DNA of 64,000 bases from JADLBR01 sp020847615 (GTDB lineage: Bacteria > Verrucomicrobiota > Verrucomicrobiia > JADLBR01), in assembly GCA_026646655.1 (NCBI GenBank), contig JAPKHT010000013.1, positions 9,636 to 73,635 on the forward strand. The letters are read 5' to 3'. Below the pieces are notes generated by a model. That model had not been told where the DNA came from, made no database searches, and was given only the letters and a program-made list of their open reading frames with translations. Made by a program: the position numbers and the translations under genes. Shown here piece after piece: positions 25,438 to 35,331 of the stretch (position 1 is the first letter of the stretch; the number at the start of each line of letters is the position of its first letter).

Positions 25438-28400
25438 TCGGCCCATCGCAGAGCGTTGCGGCGCTGAATCCCGAAGAGCGCCGGCGTCTTCTTCGGACGA
25501 TGCTGGAGGCCAGATCGGAGTTGGGGCGGCGTCTCCCGCTGTCCTTTGCGCAGGAGCGGATGTGGCTGCTGGACCAACTCAACCCCGGCAATCCCGCATA
25601 CAACATGGCGGCCGCGGTGCGCCTGCGGGGCCCCCTGGATGTCCGTTCGCTGGAGCGTGGCCTGAACGAGATCGTCAGGCGGCACGGGTCGCTGCGGACG
25701 ACGTTCTTGGCCGAGGCCGGCAGACCGCACCAGCGCGCGGTGCGTGAATTGACCTTGCGGCTGCCCGTGGTGGAGCTGGGGGAGGCGGGACCGGGCGGCT
25801 GGGAGGGGGAGGTGCAGAGGCTGGCGGCGGAGGAGGCGAAGCGCCCTTTTGACTTGGCCGCCGGGCCGCTGATCCGCGTGCGGTTGCTGCGGCTGGGTGA
25901 AGGGGAGCACGTGGTGCTGCTGACGGTGCATCACATCGTGTCGGACGGCTGGTCGATGACGCTGCTGGTCCGGGAATTGGCCGCGGTGTACGAGGCGTTC
26001 CGCCTGGGGCGGCCATCGCCATTGCCGGAGTTGCCGGTACAGTACGCGGATTTTGCCCGATGGCAGCGGGAGCACCTGAAGGGCGAGACCCTCGAGCGGC
26101 ATCTGGGGTACTGGCGGCGCCAGCTGGCGGGCCTGACCGCGATGGAGGTGCCGGCGGATCGGCCGCGGCCGGCGATCCAGACATTCCGGGGGGCCGCGTG
26201 CCGGTCTGATATCGACGCGCGGCTGTGGGGTCGCGTCCGGTCACTGGGCGAGGGGGAGGGGGCGACGCCATTCATGGCACTGCTGGCGGTGCTCCAGATT
26301 CTGCTGGGCCGGTACTGCGGGCAGGAGGACATCGCCGTCGGAACGCCCATCGCGGGACGTAACCGCGCGGAGATCGAGGGACTGATCGGTTGCTTTGTCA
26401 ACACGCTCGTCATGCGGACCGACTTGTCCGGTGACCCGACTGTCCGAGAACTCATCTCGCGCGTGCGGGGGGTGGCGCTGGACGCATATGGCCATCAGGA
26501 TCTGCCTTTCGAGAAACTGCTTGAGGAGCTGCGGCCCGACAGGGATCTGAGCCGGACCCCGTTCTTTCAGGTATTCCTCAACATGGTCAACGTGGGTACT
26601 CCCCGGCTGACCGTGGGCGGCTTGGTCTTGGAGCCGATGTCGGCCGTGGAGCCCCACTCGAAGTTCGACATCACGATGTATGCCCGGGAGATCGACGGGG
26701 GGTTGCGGCTGCGATTGGTTTACAACGCCGAGTTGTTTGAGGTGGCGCGGATGGAGCTGCTGTTGCGCCAGTTTGAGCACTTGCTCTGCCAGATCGTGGA
26801 GGTCCCGGATGCGCGCATCAACGAATTATCTCTGGTCACAGCCGCATGCCGTGCCCTGCTTCCGGAACCGGCGGCCGTCCTGGGGGAGCCGCAACATGAG
26901 CCGGTGACCCGTATCATGGCCTCCGTGGTGGCCGGGGCGCCCCGGCATCCGGCCGTGGAGCGGGGTGGTCGGGCGTGGTCATATCAGGAACTGTGGGCGA
27001 GGGCCGAGGAGGTGGCGCGGGCACTGCGCGCCCGCGGTTTGGGCGAGAGCGAGGTGGTGGCGGTCACCGGGCCGAAGGGTTTTGGGCTGATCGTCGCGAT
27101 GGTAGGCGTGGAACTGGCCGGCGGGGCGCTCATGCCGCTGGATCCGAATCTGCCCGACGAGCGGCAGCGGACGATGCTCGACGAGGCATCCGCGAGGCTG
27201 CTGATCGATGTGCGCGGCGAGGGGTTTCGGGGGAGTGGTTGCGGCACCCATGGGGGTCTCGCGACGCTTTTGGTGGATGCGGACGAGGGGCGCATCGTGG
27301 GGTCGGGGGTTGGGGGGGCGGACATAGCGCTTCCTGAGGTATCGGCGGACGCCGCAGCGTACGTATTCTTCACGTCGGGATCGACGGGCCGGCCCAAGGG
27401 GATCTGTGGCACCCACAAGGGGCTCAGCCATTTTCTCGCGTGGCAGCGGCGAGAGTTTGGGATCGGTCCCGGGGATCGCGTCGCCCAGCTGACGTCGCTC
27501 TCGTTCGATGTCGTGCTCCGCGACATCTTTCTGCCGCTGACGAGCGGGGGCACGCTTTGCCTTCCGGATCGCGAGGAACTGGCCGGGTCCGGTGAAGTGA
27601 TCGAATGGCTGGAGAGGGAGAGGATCACCGTGCTGCATGGTGTGCCCACGCTGCTGCGCCACTGGCTGAGCCGCGCGGGGGCCGGGCGACGAGGCGGGCA
27701 CATCCGCTGGCTTTTTTCTGCGGGGGAACCATTGACGGACGCCGTGGTGTTGCGCTGGCGCGAGGTTTTCCCGGAAGGGCGGGTCGTGAACCTCTACGGG
27801 CCCACGGAGACGACTCTGGCGAAGTGTTTCCACGTGATTCCGGGCGATCCCGCGCCGGGCATCCAGCCCGTGGGGAGACCATTGCCCGAGACTCAGGCGC
27901 TGGTGCTGAGGCCGGACGGCCAACTCTGCGGACTGGGTGAACCGGGCGAGATTGTTTTGCGGACGCCGTTTCGGACGCGTGGCTATCTGGGGGGGGATGA
28001 CGTGGGGGGCAGGGGATTTATCCCGAATCCGCTCGGGCGCGACCCTTCGGATCTCGTCTATAAGACGGGCGATAGGGGGAGGTATCGTCCCGACGGCGTG
28101 CTGGAGATCTTGGGTCGGATGGACGATCAGGTGAAGGTGCGCGGCGTTCGGGTGGAACCAAGCGAGGTTGCGGCCGCGCTGGCGCGTCACCCCGGGGTGC
28201 TGGCGGGCGCCGTCATCGCGCATCGGGACGAGAGCGGGCAACACTATCTCGCGGCGTACGTCGTTCGGCGGGGTGGGGGTACCGAGGCGCCCGAGACAGG
28301 GAACGGAGTGGGAGATGGCGGGGCCGCGGGGCGGCTTCGGGCGGAGGCCGGGCGGGAACTCACCGCCGAACTGTTGCGGGCGCACCTGACTTCACGGCTG

Positions 28401-31400
28401 CCCTCCGCCATGGTTCCTTCGGCGTTTGTTTTTTTGGATGCGCTGCCGCTGTTGCCGAACGGGAAGGTGGATCGGCTGGCTTTGCCCGTGCCGCCTGCGG
28501 CGGGTCCCTCCGGTGGTGCGCCGTTCGTGGCGCCGCGCACCCCGCTGGAGAGCGAGATTGCGGCGATCTGGATGGAAGTGCTCGGGATCGAGCGCGTCGG
28601 TGCGGACGACGATTTCTTTTCGCTCGGGGGGCATTCGCTGTTGGCGGCGCAGGTCGTTTCGCGGGTCCGGGATCGGCTGCGGGCCCAGCTGCCTTTGCGA
28701 GACCTGTTTCGCGCGACCACGGTCGCGAAACTGGCGCAGTGTGTCGAGGCGGCCCGGCGCGGCGAGCGGGCGCCGGGGCGCCCACGGATCAAGCGCGCGC
28801 CGCGCGACACGGAATTGCCCCTGTCGTTGAACCAGGAGGCGCTGTGGTTCCTGGATCGCCTGGAGCCAGATCGGCCGACGTATACCAACTATCCGGCCGT
28901 ACGGATCAGGGGACCGCTGGATCTGGAGGCGCTGCGGCGCGCATTCAACGAGATGGTGCGGCGGCACGAGACGCTGCGGACGACCTTCCCTGAACGCGAT
29001 GGAAGACCCGTGCAGGTCATCGCCCCGGAGGCGCGGGTCGAGGTCCCGGTGGTGGATCTTACGGCCGTGCCGGCGGCCGATCGGGATGCCCGGCTGTGGG
29101 CGCTGATGGCAGAAGAGATGGCGGGTCGCATCGACCTCCAGCGCGGGCCGCTGATCCGGGCGCGAGCCGTGCGGCTGGGGCCTGATGATCACGTGGTGAT
29201 GGGGGCCACGCATCACATCATACATGATGGCTGGTCGCTGGCAGTGATGGCCCGCGAACTGTCGGCCCTTTACGGGGCGTTTCATGGGGGTGATGTCCCG
29301 TCGCTGCCCGAGCTGCCGGTGCAGTACGCGGACTTCTCCGTCTGGCAGCGCGAGATGCTGCAGGGCGAGACCCTGGAGAGACTGCGCGCCTATTGGGCCC
29401 GCCACCTGGAGGGGGTGCCGGCGCTGGAGTTGCCCACCGATTTTCCCAGGCCGCCGGTCCGGTCGACGCGGGGCGACTCCCGCGATTGTCGCCTGTCGCT
29501 GGAGCTGAGCGCCGGGGTGAACGCCTTTGCCCGGCGCGAGGGCGTGACGCCATTCATGACGCTCCTGGCCGCCTTCCATGTTTTGTTGGGGCGCTACACC
29601 GGGCAGGAGGATTTCGCCGTGGGCACGCCGGTGGCGAACCGCACCGAGCCAGAGACGGAGCCCCTGATCGGCTATTTCATCAACATGCTGGTATTGCGGG
29701 CCGACCTGTCCGGCGATCCGAGCTTCAGGGATGTGGTGGGACGTGTGCGGCGGGTGGCGCTCGATGGTTTCGAGCATCAGGACCTGACGCTCGATCAGGT
29801 CGTGGACGCGGTGAGGCCGGCGCGCGACCTGAGCAGGCACCCCCTTTTCCAGACGATGTTCGTGCTCCAGAACGTGCCCCGCAGGGCGACGCACGATTTT
29901 GGGCTGGAGGTTGCGCCGCTGCGGGAGCGCCCGGCGGCGCGGTCTTCCGATTTCGAGCTGTCGCTGGTGCTGCGCGAGACGGCGGAGGGATTCCGGGGGC
30001 GTGTGGTGTTCAACACGGACCTGTTTTCCCCGGAGACGATCGAGGGGATGATCCGCCAATACGCGATGATATTGTCCGACGTCCTCGCCCGGCCGGATGG
30101 TCCACTTTCCGGGTTGCCGCTTGCGAGCGATGGCGGGCGGGAGGAACTCTTGGCCCGGCGGGGCGCGCCGATCGATGACCCGAGGGGGCGCGCGTGCGCC
30201 CACGAACTGTTTCAGGGCCAGGTGGAGAGAGCGCCCGGCGCCATCGCGGTCATCGATGGGGGGAGGGAATGGACCTATCGGGAACTCAACGGGCGCGCCA
30301 ACCAGTTCGCGCACGCGCTGCGGGAATGTGGCTTGGGCACCGGGCGGGTTGTCGGGGTGCGGTTGCCCAGATCGGCGGATATGGTCGCGGCGATGCTGGG
30401 CGTCCTGAAATCGGGCGCGGCGTACCTGCCCCTGGATCCGGGGTTTCCCCCAGAGCGCCTGCGCTACGCGCTGGAGGACGCTCGCGCCGATGCGCTGATC
30501 ACGTGGCGCGGGTTGCCCGGGAAGCTCCCGGAGGGCCTGCCGCGCGTGATCTGCGTGGGAGAGGATGCCGGCTGGCTGGCGGGTCAGCCCACGGGGAATT
30601 TGGGCGCAGGCATCGGGGGGGACGGCCTCGCGTACATCATCTACACCTCGGGTTCGACGGGGCGCCCGAAGGGTGTGATGATCGAGCACGGGGCGCTGAC
30701 GCATTATGTGCTGGGGGCGATAGGGGAGTACGGCATAGGGGCATCGGACCGCATTCTTCAGTTCGCCTCGATCAGCTACGACGCGCACGTGGAGGAGATC
30801 TATCCCTGCCTGGCCCAGGGCGGCACGCTGGTGCTGCGCCCGGAGGGCGCCCTGGATTCGTTTGAAGCGTTCCTCCGCACCTGCGACGAGGCGGGGTTGA
30901 CCATCCTCAGTATCCCGACCGGATTCTGGCACGATTTGACGGACGCCATCGAAAGCCAGGGGCTGGCATTTCCCGCTGCCCTGAAGACGGTTATCATAGG
31001 TGGCGAGGAAGCGCGACCGGAGTCCCTCGCGAACTGGTTTGAGGCCGTTGGGCAAGGGGTGCGCCTGCTCAATACCTACGGTCCCACGGAGGCCACCGTG
31101 GTGGCGACGGCCACGGAACTGCGGCCCGCGGACGCCTCGGGAGGTCGGGTGCCGATCGGGCGTCCACTGGCGGGCGTGAGTGTCTACGTGGTGGACCGCC
31201 ACGGGCGTCTGACGCCGCCCGGCGCGCCGGGCGAACTGTTCATCGGCGGTGGTGGCGTGGCGCGCGGCTATGTGGGTCGCGAGGATCTGACCGACGAGTG
31301 TTTTCCGCGCGACCGATTTTCCCGTACCGCCGGGGGCCGGATGTACAAGACGGGGGACATCGTTCGCTGGCGCCCCGATGGCCGCCTGGAGTTCATCGGG

Positions 31401-34247
31401 CGCACCGATCGCCAGTTGAAGATCCGGGGCTTTCGGATCGAGCCAGGCGAGGTGGAGCAGGCACTCTGCGAGCACGGGTTGATATCGGGTGCCGCCGTGG
31501 TGGCGCTGGAACGGGCGCCCGGCGACGTGCAGCTCGTCGCGTACGTGACCACGCGGGGCGGCGGCACGGTGCCGAACTCGGAGTTGCGCCGGTTCTTGGG
31601 CGAGCGGTTGCCGGGGCACATGATACCGTCTTTCTTTGTCGCCTTGGCCGCGCTCCCCTCGACGACCAGTGGCAAGGTGGATCGCCGCGCCCTGCCGGAG
31701 CCGGATTGGACGCGCTCCGCGTCGCACGGCGAGTACGTGGCGCCGCGCACGGAGGTCGAGCGCAACTTGGCGCGGATCTGGGAGGAGACGCTGCGCATTG
31801 ATCGGGTGGGCGCGCGCGACAATTTCTTTGGGCTGGGCGGCAACTCGCTGCTGGCGGTCCGCCTCGCGCACCGGATCCGGCAGATTTTTTCTGTCGACGT
31901 GACGCTGGTGGCCCTCTTCAAGGCGGCGACCCTGGCGGATCTGGCGGCGCAGATAGCCGATCTTCAGGAGGCCGGGGGCGCGCGCGCGTGCGAATCGCGC
32001 CCCATGCCGCGCCGCGCATGGACGGGGCCCGCGCCGCTGTCGTCGTCGCAGGAACACTTCTGGAAGGTGGCGCGGCTGTTCCCTGGACGGCCGATTTCCC
32101 ACTTGCACGCCACGGTGCCGATATCGGGGCCACTGGATGCCGAGACGGTTTGCGAGACGGTGAACGAGGTTGTCCGGCGCCACGAGACACTGAGGACGAG
32201 TTTTTCGGTGGGTGCAGAGGGGCGACCGGTGCAGGTCGTGTCCCCGGTCCTCCGGCTGGATGTGCCCGTGGAAGATATCAGCCACCTGTCTCCCGCGGAG
32301 CGGGAGGATAAGATCCGCGAATTGTCGCGAAGCGAGAAAGGGCGCCCATTCGATCTGGAAGGCATCCCCCTGTTGCGGGTGCGGTTGGTGCGGGTGGGGC
32401 ACGAAGAGCATTTACTGTTGCTGACGACCCACCACATCCTCCTCGACGGTTGGTCGCTGCAGCTGCTGGTCCGGGAAGTGGCGGAGATCTACGATGCGAT
32501 CAGCGCGGGGAGGGCCCGGCCGCTGCCGGGGTCGGGTCCGCAGTACCGGGACTATGCCGCTTGGGAGCGGGACTATCTTGCGGGACCGGATCGGGAGAGG
32601 CTGTTTGGTTTTTGGCGCCGGCGATTGCAGGGGGTCACGAATCCGGCGATCCCGACGGATAGGCCGCGCGTGCCCGGGCGAAATCATCTGCAAGAGAGGT
32701 GCCCGTTCCAGATTTCGGAGAGCCTTAGGGCCGGGGTTGTCCGTCTGGCGAATGCGGAGCGGGTGACGCCCTTCGGCGCTTTCTTGGCGGCGTTCAAAGT
32801 GCTGTTGGCCATTCGCTGCCAATCGGATGACATCGCGGTGGCCGTGCCCGTGGGCAACCGCCAGCGGCCCGAGACGCACCGGATGATGGGCGTGTTCACC
32901 AACACGGTGGTGATGCGGAGTGATATGTCGGGGGACCCGACGTTTCGTGAGTTGTTGGGCCGGCTCCGCGAGACGATCGATTTGGACCTGGACCATCAGG
33001 AGCTCCCCCTGGAGATGTTGGCCGATGAGCTGCAGCCAGGGCGCGATCGGACGCGGTTCCCGCTGGTGCAGGTGATGTTTAATTATCTGCAGCGCGTTTC
33101 CGCCCAGCGACTGCGCCGCCGGACGGACCTCCAGATAGGCCGCTATCGGCCGGATGTTGAGCCGACATCGACGCGGCTGGATCTGGTGATGGCGCTGGTT
33201 GAGGGAGCGCGTGGCATGCGTGGGACACTGCACTATGACATGGCGCTTTTTGATCGGGGGACCATCGAGCATCTGGCGCGCCATTATGTGCATTTGTTGG
33301 GGGCGATCGTGGCCGAGCCTGACCGGCGGCTTTCACAATTGGCGGGCGTGGGGGTGCCGGCTGCGGGAGACGCGGGCGGTTTCGGCGACGAGGCGTCCGC
33401 TGGAGGTGGATTGGCCGACGCGGTACGGTTCTTCGCGACATCGCGGGTGAGCGGGCGCGCGGATGGGTGTCGCTCGTTGGTGACGCTGAAGGAAGGGGGT
33501 GCCGGGATTCCGGTTTTCTGCTTCCCTGGCCTCGGTGGAAATGCGGCGGTTTTCGTGCCGCTGGCCCGCGCGCTGTGCGGGGATAGTCCGCTTTATGGGC
33601 TTCAGGCCCAGGGGTTCGAGGGTGCCGAGGTGCCGCAAGAGCGCATCGAGGATATGGCCGATCTCTATGTTGAAGAGATCCGTTCCGTGGCGCGGTCCGG
33701 TCCATGCTGCGCGCTGATTGGATGGTCGCTGGGGGGCCTGGTTGCGCTGGAGGTTGCCCGGAGACTGGCCGCCAAAGGGGGCGGAGGGCCGAGGCTGCTG
33801 GCCCTTCTAGACACGCGGTTGGGCCTGAGGGCGGGCTTGGGGGATGCGACGGTCGTGCGGCGCGTTGCTGCGCTGCTGGGTGTTCCGGGCATGGGGTTGA
33901 AGGGCATGTTTGGGGGGATCTCGCGAAGATCAATCGTGGGGCTGGCAAGCAAGCGGCTGGGCATGGATGCGGGGGACATCGAGCGACTGGCGGCGATTTG
34001 CAGCGCGCAATTGCGCGCCGTGGCCCGCTATCGGCCGGTGCCTTACGGGGGTCGAGTGGCGTACTTTCGTCCGGGCGAGGGCCGCCGGGGCATGGATTCG
34101 GCCTGGGTTCGGTTGTGCCCAGACCTCCGTGAAGTGCTGGTGCCGGGCGATCACTATAGCATGTTGAAGGAACCGCATGTCGCCAACTTGGCCGAAAGGC
34201 TGGAGGCCGAGTTCGGCGCAGGCGGTGAACCGAAGGGAGAGGGATGA
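25434..34247 (+). CDS. Nonribosomal peptide synthetase, C-A-PCP-C-A-PCP-C-TE
   Basis: 2937 residues. C1 (about 30-460) has TVHHIVSDGWS; A1 (about 490-1000) has FFTSGSTGRPKG and LYGPTETT; PCP1 has FFSLGGHSLLA (about 1064). C2 (about 1120-1560) has THHIIHDGWS; A2 (about 1580-2080) has IYTSGSTGRPKG and TYGPTEAT; PCP2 has FFGLGGNSLLA (about 2135). C3 (about 2200-2640) has THHILLDGWS; the thioesterase (about 2680-2930) has GWSLGG (Ser about 2761), LLDTRL and GDHYSM as the likely triad. Read by eye against GrsA, the specificity codes are A1 DVRHFALLAK (not assigned) and A2 DAESIGTVVK, near the lysine code DAESIGSVAK. C1 at the start needs an upstream acyl donor, which the PKS carrier can supply. 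C3 has no following A-PCP, so it may use a free nucleophile before or with TE release. Confidence 0.95.
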   Translation: MIGPSQSVAALNPEERRRLLRTMLEARSELGRRLPLSFAQERMWLLDQLNPGNPAYNMAAAVRLRGPLDVRSLERGLNEIVRRHGSLRTTFLAEAGRPHQRAVRELTLRLPVVELGEAGPGGWEGEVQRLAAEEAKRPFDLAAGPLIRVRLLRLGEGEHVVLLTVHHIVSDGWSMTLLVRELAAVYEAFRLGRPSPLPELPVQYADFARWQREHLKGETLERHLGYWRRQLAGLTAMEVPADRPRPAIQTFRGAACRSDIDARLWGRVRSLGEGEGATPFMALLAVLQILLGRYCGQEDIAVGTPIAGRNRAEIEGLIGCFVNTLVMRTDLSGDPTVRELISRVRGVALDAYGHQDLPFEKLLEELRPDRDLSRTPFFQVFLNMVNVGTPRLTVGGLVLEPMSAVEPHSKFDITMYAREIDGGLRLRLVYNAELFEVARMELLLRQFEHLLCQIVEVPDARINELSLVTAACRALLPEPAAVLGEPQHEPVTRIMASVVAGAPRHPAVERGGRAWSYQELWARAEEVARALRARGLGESEVVAVTGPKGFGLIVAMVGVELAGGALMPLDPNLPDERQRTMLDEASARLLIDVRGEGFRGSGCGTHGGLATLLVDADEGRIVGSGVGGADIALPEVSADAAAYVFFTSGSTGRPKGICGTHKGLSHFLAWQRREFGIGPGDRVAQLTSLSFDVVLRDIFLPLTSGGTLCLPDREELAGSGEVIEWLERERITVLHGVPTLLRHWLSRAGAGRRGGHIRWLFSAGEPLTDAVVLRWREVFPEGRVVNLYGPTETTLAKCFHVIPGDPAPGIQPVGRPLPETQALVLRPDGQLCGLGEPGEIVLRTPFRTRGYLGGDDVGGRGFIPNPLGRDPSDLVYKTGDRGRYRPDGVLEILGRMDDQVKVRGVRVEPSEVAAALARHPGVLAGAVIAHRDESGQHYLAAYVVRRGGGTEAPETGNGVGDGGAAGRLRAEAGRELTAELLRAHLTSRLPSAMVPSAFVFLDALPLLPNGKVDRLALPVPPAAGPSGGAPFVAPRTPLESEIAAIWMEVLGIERVGADDDFFSLGGHSLLAAQVVSRVRDRLRAQLPLRDLFRATTVAKLAQCVEAARRGERAPGRPRIKRAPRDTELPLSLNQEALWFLDRLEPDRPTYTNYPAVRIRGPLDLEALRRAFNEMVRRHETLRTTFPERDGRPVQVIAPEARVEVPVVDLTAVPAADRDARLWALMAEEMAGRIDLQRGPLIRARAVRLGPDDHVVMGATHHIIHDGWSLAVMARELSALYGAFHGGDVPSLPELPVQYADFSVWQREMLQGETLERLRAYWARHLEGVPALELPTDFPRPPVRSTRGDSRDCRLSLELSAGVNAFARREGVTPFMTLLAAFHVLLGRYTGQEDFAVGTPVANRTEPETEPLIGYFINMLVLRADLSGDPSFRDVVGRVRRVALDGFEHQDLTLDQVVDAVRPARDLSRHPLFQTMFVLQNVPRRATHDFGLEVAPLRERPAARSSDFELSLVLRETAEGFRGRVVFNTDLFSPETIEGMIRQYAMILSDVLARPDGPLSGLPLASDGGREELLARRGAPIDDPRGRACAHELFQGQVERAPGAIAVIDGGREWTYRELNGRANQFAHALRECGLGTGRVVGVRLPRSADMVAAMLGVLKSGAAYLPLDPGFPPERLRYALEDARADALITWRGLPGKLPEGLPRVICVGEDAGWLAGQPTGNLGAGIGGDGLAYIIYTSGSTGRPKGVMIEHGALTHYVLGAIGEYGIGASDRILQFASISYDAHVEEIYPCLAQGGTLVLRPEGALDSFEAFLRTCDEAGLTILSIPTGFWHDLTDAIESQGLAFPAALKTVIIGGEEARPESLANWFEAVGQGVRLLNTYGPTEATVVATATELRPADASGGRVPIGRPLAGVSVYVVDRHGRLTPPGAPGELFIGGGGVARGYVGREDLTDECFPRDRFSRTAGGRMYKTGDIVRWRPDGRLEFIGRTDRQLKIRGFRIEPGEVEQALCEHGLISGAAVVALERAPGDVQLVAYVTTRGGGTVPNSELRRFLGERLPGHMIPSFFVALAALPSTTSGKVDRRALPEPDWTRSASHGEYVAPRTEVERNLARIWEETLRIDRVGARDNFFGLGGNSLLAVRLAHRIRQIFSVDVTLVALFKAATLADLAAQIADLQEAGGARACESRPMPRRAWTGPAPLSSSQEHFWKVARLFPGRPISHLHATVPISGPLDAETVCETVNEVVRRHETLRTSFSVGAEGRPVQVVSPVLRLDVPVEDISHLSPAEREDKIRELSRSEKGRPFDLEGIPLLRVRLVRVGHEEHLLLLTTHHILLDGWSLQLLVREVAEIYDAISAGRARPLPGSGPQYRDYAAWERDYLAGPDRERLFGFWRRRLQGVTNPAIPTDRPRVPGRNHLQERCPFQISESLRAGVVRLANAERVTPFGAFLAAFKVLLAIRCQSDDIAVAVPVGNRQRPETHRMMGVFTNTVVMRSDMSGDPTFRELLGRLRETIDLDLDHQELPLEMLADELQPGRDRTRFPLVQVMFNYLQRVSAQRLRRRTDLQIGRYRPDVEPTSTRLDLVMALVEGARGMRGTLHYDMALFDRGTIEHLARHYVHLLGAIVAEPDRRLSQLAGVGVPAAGDAGGFGDEASAGGGLADAVRFFATSRVSGRADGCRSLVTLKEGGAGIPVFCFPGLGGNAAVFVPLARALCGDSPLYGLQAQGFEGAEVPQERIEDMADLYVEEIRSVARSGPCCALIGWSLGGLVALEVARRLAAKGGGGPRLLALLDTRLGLRAGLGDATVVRRVAALLGVPGMGLKGMFGGISRRSIVGLASKRLGMDAGDIERLAAICSAQLRAVARYRPVPYGGRVAYFRPGEGRRGMDSAWVRLCPDLREVLVPGDHYSMLKEPHVANLAERLEAEFGAGGEPKGEG

Positions 34248-35164
34248 AAGTGACAATTCAACCACGACGCGGCATCGGGCGTCGCTCCTTCATCGGATCG
34301 GTCGGCGCGTTCGCGGGCGCCATGGCCCTGCGCTCGCCTGGGGAAAGGGCGACCGCGGGCACCGTAGCGCGGGATTATAGAGTGCGGCATGGGAGGATCC
34401 GGCAGTCGATCATGGGATGGACCTATAAGCCGATGCCGGTGCCAGAGCTGGCGAGGCTCTGCCGCGAGATCGGTCTCGTGGCGATGGAGGGCATCGGGCC
34501 CGAGCATTATCCCGTGGTGCGCGAGCTGGGGCTGAAGATATCGCTGGTGGGCAGCCACGGGTTCTCGAAAGGGCCGTTCAATCCCGCAAATCACGCATTC
34601 GTGGAGCAGAAGCTGCGGGAGGGCATCGATCTGGCGGCGGAGGTCGGGTGCAAGAACGTGATCACATTCACCGGCATGCGCGAGGCGGGGATCGCCGATG
34701 AGGAGGGAGCCTCGAACTGCGTCGCCTGCTGGAAACGGGTCATGGGGCATGCGGAAGAGAAGGGCGTGAACCTGTGCCTGGAGCACCTCAACAGCCGGGA
34801 CGGCAGTGCCCCGATGAAGGGGCATCCGGGCTATTTTGGGGACGACGTGGATTTTTGCGTCGAGCTGATCCGGCGCGTCGGTTCGCCAAATATGAAATTG
34901 CTTTTTGATATTTACCACGTCCAGATCATGAACGGCGATGTCATCCGGAGGATCGGTCAATACAAGGACGTGATCGCGCACTACCACACCGCGGGCGTTC
35001 CGGGGCGTGGGGAATTGGACGACACGCAGGAACTGAATTATCCGGCGATCATGCGGGCCATCCTCGCGACGGGGTACGAGGGCTACGTGGCCCACGAGTA
35101 TCTGCCGACCTGGGCGGACAGGGACTTGGCGCTACGGCATGCCGCGTGCACCTGCGATATCTGA
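34244..35164 (+). CDS. Tat-exported hydroxypyruvate isomerase-like TIM-barrel protein
   Basis: 306 residues of the sugar phosphate isomerase/epimerase (AP endonuclease 2-like) TIM barrel, closest in look to hydroxypyruvate isomerases. Motifs seen are NVITFTGMREAG, NLCLEHLNSRD (metal-site Glu/His), KLLFDIYHVQIMNGD and HYHTAGVPGRGELDDTQELN. The N-terminus is a twin-arginine signal (GRRSFIGSVGAFAGAMALRS), so it should be folded and metallated before export. The ATG overlaps the NRPS stop (ATGA), indicating co-translation with the megasynthase. Such exported isomerases are common in PVC bacteria, so it may have been recruited or merely lies in the operon; a role in making or editing the NRPS product is not shown. 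Confidence 0.87.
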   Translation: MKVTIQPRRGIGRRSFIGSVGAFAGAMALRSPGERATAGTVARDYRVRHGRIRQSIMGWTYKPMPVPELARLCREIGLVAMEGIGPEHYPVVRELGLKISLVGSHGFSKGPFNPANHAFVEQKLREGIDLAAEVGCKNVITFTGMREAGIADEEGASNCVACWKRVMGHAEEKGVNLCLEHLNSRDGSAPMKGHPGYFGDDVDFCVELIRRVGSPNMKLLFDIYHVQIMNGDVIRRIGQYKDVIAHYHTAGVPGRGELDDTQELNYPAIMRAILATGYEGYVAHEYLPTWADRDLALRHAACTCDI

Positions 35165-35331
35165 TCGGCGCAGGGCCTCGTGGAGGACGGGGGCACTTGC
35201 GGCGTGGCGCGCCGCGCGACCACTTCGATCGTTAGCAGGATCAGCGCGCAACCCGCGGTGGCGAAGAGGACGTTGCGGGCCGCGCCGGTGCGCGGACGAT
35301 GATCGTTGTTTCGTGCGGCGGGGGTCGCCAT
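35083..35331 (-). pseudogene. Possible membrane-anchor fragment
   Basis: A minus-strand open frame from an ATG at 35331 encodes a basic N-terminus and one transmembrane helix (NVLFATAGCALILLTIEVVA) followed by RR. That resembles the N-terminal anchors of larger exported proteins such as SGNH hydrolases. It then becomes unremarkable and overlaps the end of the isomerase-like gene by 80 bp. With no domain after the helix and no clear Shine-Dalgarno, it is either a relic or a chance frame. Confidence 0.3.

Noticed and set aside
28392..32411. A 1339-codon open frame on the minus strand under the NRPS gene
   Set aside because: It is antisense to clear A, PCP and C domains, and its translation is rich in Arg, His, Pro and Gln with no domain motifs. 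High GC makes long antisense frames common.
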